The notes under the pieces: generated by a model
The model's input: the letters and a program-made list of their open reading frames with translations, nothing else
What the model was told of the DNA's origin: nothing
Databases searched by the model: none
Assembly: GCF_022458985.1 (NCBI RefSeq)
Contig: NC_061789.1
Coordinates: 17,826,357 to 17,890,356 of the forward strand
Origin: Mugil cephalus
Taxonomy: Eukaryota > Chordata > Actinopteri > Mugiliformes > Mugilidae
Reading direction: 5' to 3'
Length of the DNA stretch: 64,000 nucleotides
In this document: positions 63,715-64,000 of the stretch, piece by piece
Numbering within the stretch: position 1 is the stretch's first letter
How the letters are laid out: each line of letters begins with the position of its first letter
Program-made: the position numbers and the translations under genes

Positions 63715-64000
63715 CTGCGGAGAGAAAACGACAGAGATGACAGGATGGGAGTGGGGCACACAGATGTGGAAGAAGCGCAGCAGGATCTGCAACAGGCAGA
63801 AAGTAATAAACAATCTAAAGTGGCCTATAGATCATATGGGCAGGTTGCTATGTGCTCAGGTAGAAAAAGAAATCGAGACTCGTCCCTGCTATATTAAGCC
63901 GACGCTGCGCTCCTAGCTGTGCTGATACTAACAGCTTCATAATCAACAGCTCCTCTTCCCAAACAACCTGGAGAGATTGGAAACCAGCTGGAGATATTTC
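63715..64000 (-). other. stac2 intron, truncated by window edge
   Basis: Sequence upstream of the last visible stac2 exon. The first half of the C1 domain (HxFxxxxFxxPxxCxxC) is not encoded here, so the intron continues past base 64000. Nothing else is recognised. Confidence 0.7.

Overview
The window is vertebrate nuclear DNA. It holds multi-exon genes with GT-AG introns, conserved vertebrate proteins and remnants of DNA transposons of the Tc1 and hAT types. Short introns, the transposon set and the gene order point to a ray-finned fish, probably a teleost; I cannot name the species. Exons were assembled by hand from homology, splice signals and reading phase, so single boundaries may be off by a few bases.

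Layout. 1-620 (+) is the 3' end of a cytosolic 5'-nucleotidase III gene (nt5c3b type). 1656-5472 (-) is fkbp10, an ER prolyl isomerase with four FKBP domains. 7952-12666 (+) is p3h4 (SC65), a non-enzymatic member of the prolyl 3-hydroxylase family. 15311-30933 (-) is adam11, a catalytically dead neuronal ADAM; its last short exon is not resolved. 33301-35472 (+) is a nine-zinc-finger 5S rRNA-binding protein of the TFIIIA/p43 type. 52766-63714 (-) is the C-terminal two thirds of stac2, whose first exons lie beyond the right edge. Between the zinc-finger gene and stac2 are about 17 kb in which I find no gene, only repeats.

Gene relations. From general knowledge, nt5c3b, fkbp10 and p3h4 are neighbours in the same relative orientations in human (17q21), and adam11 and stac2 also map to human 17q, so most of the window is one conserved block. 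The TFIIIA/p43-type gene does not belong to that human block. fkbp10 and p3h4 are divergent and both act on collagen lysine hydroxylation and cross-linking in the ER. nt5c3b/fkbp10 and p3h4/adam11 are convergent pairs whose poly(A) signals lie about 60 and 125 bp apart.

Mobile DNA. There are two hAT-like elements with 8-bp target duplications (17692-18268; 46529-47072, the second carrying a nested retroelement-like insertion with a perfect 11-bp duplication), three Tc1-like remnants (22870-23374, 36291-36475, 43446-44690) and three copies of one unclassified repeat family (7293-7738, 10677-10965, 28208-28680). I found no tRNA, rRNA, CRISPR array or microbial operon.
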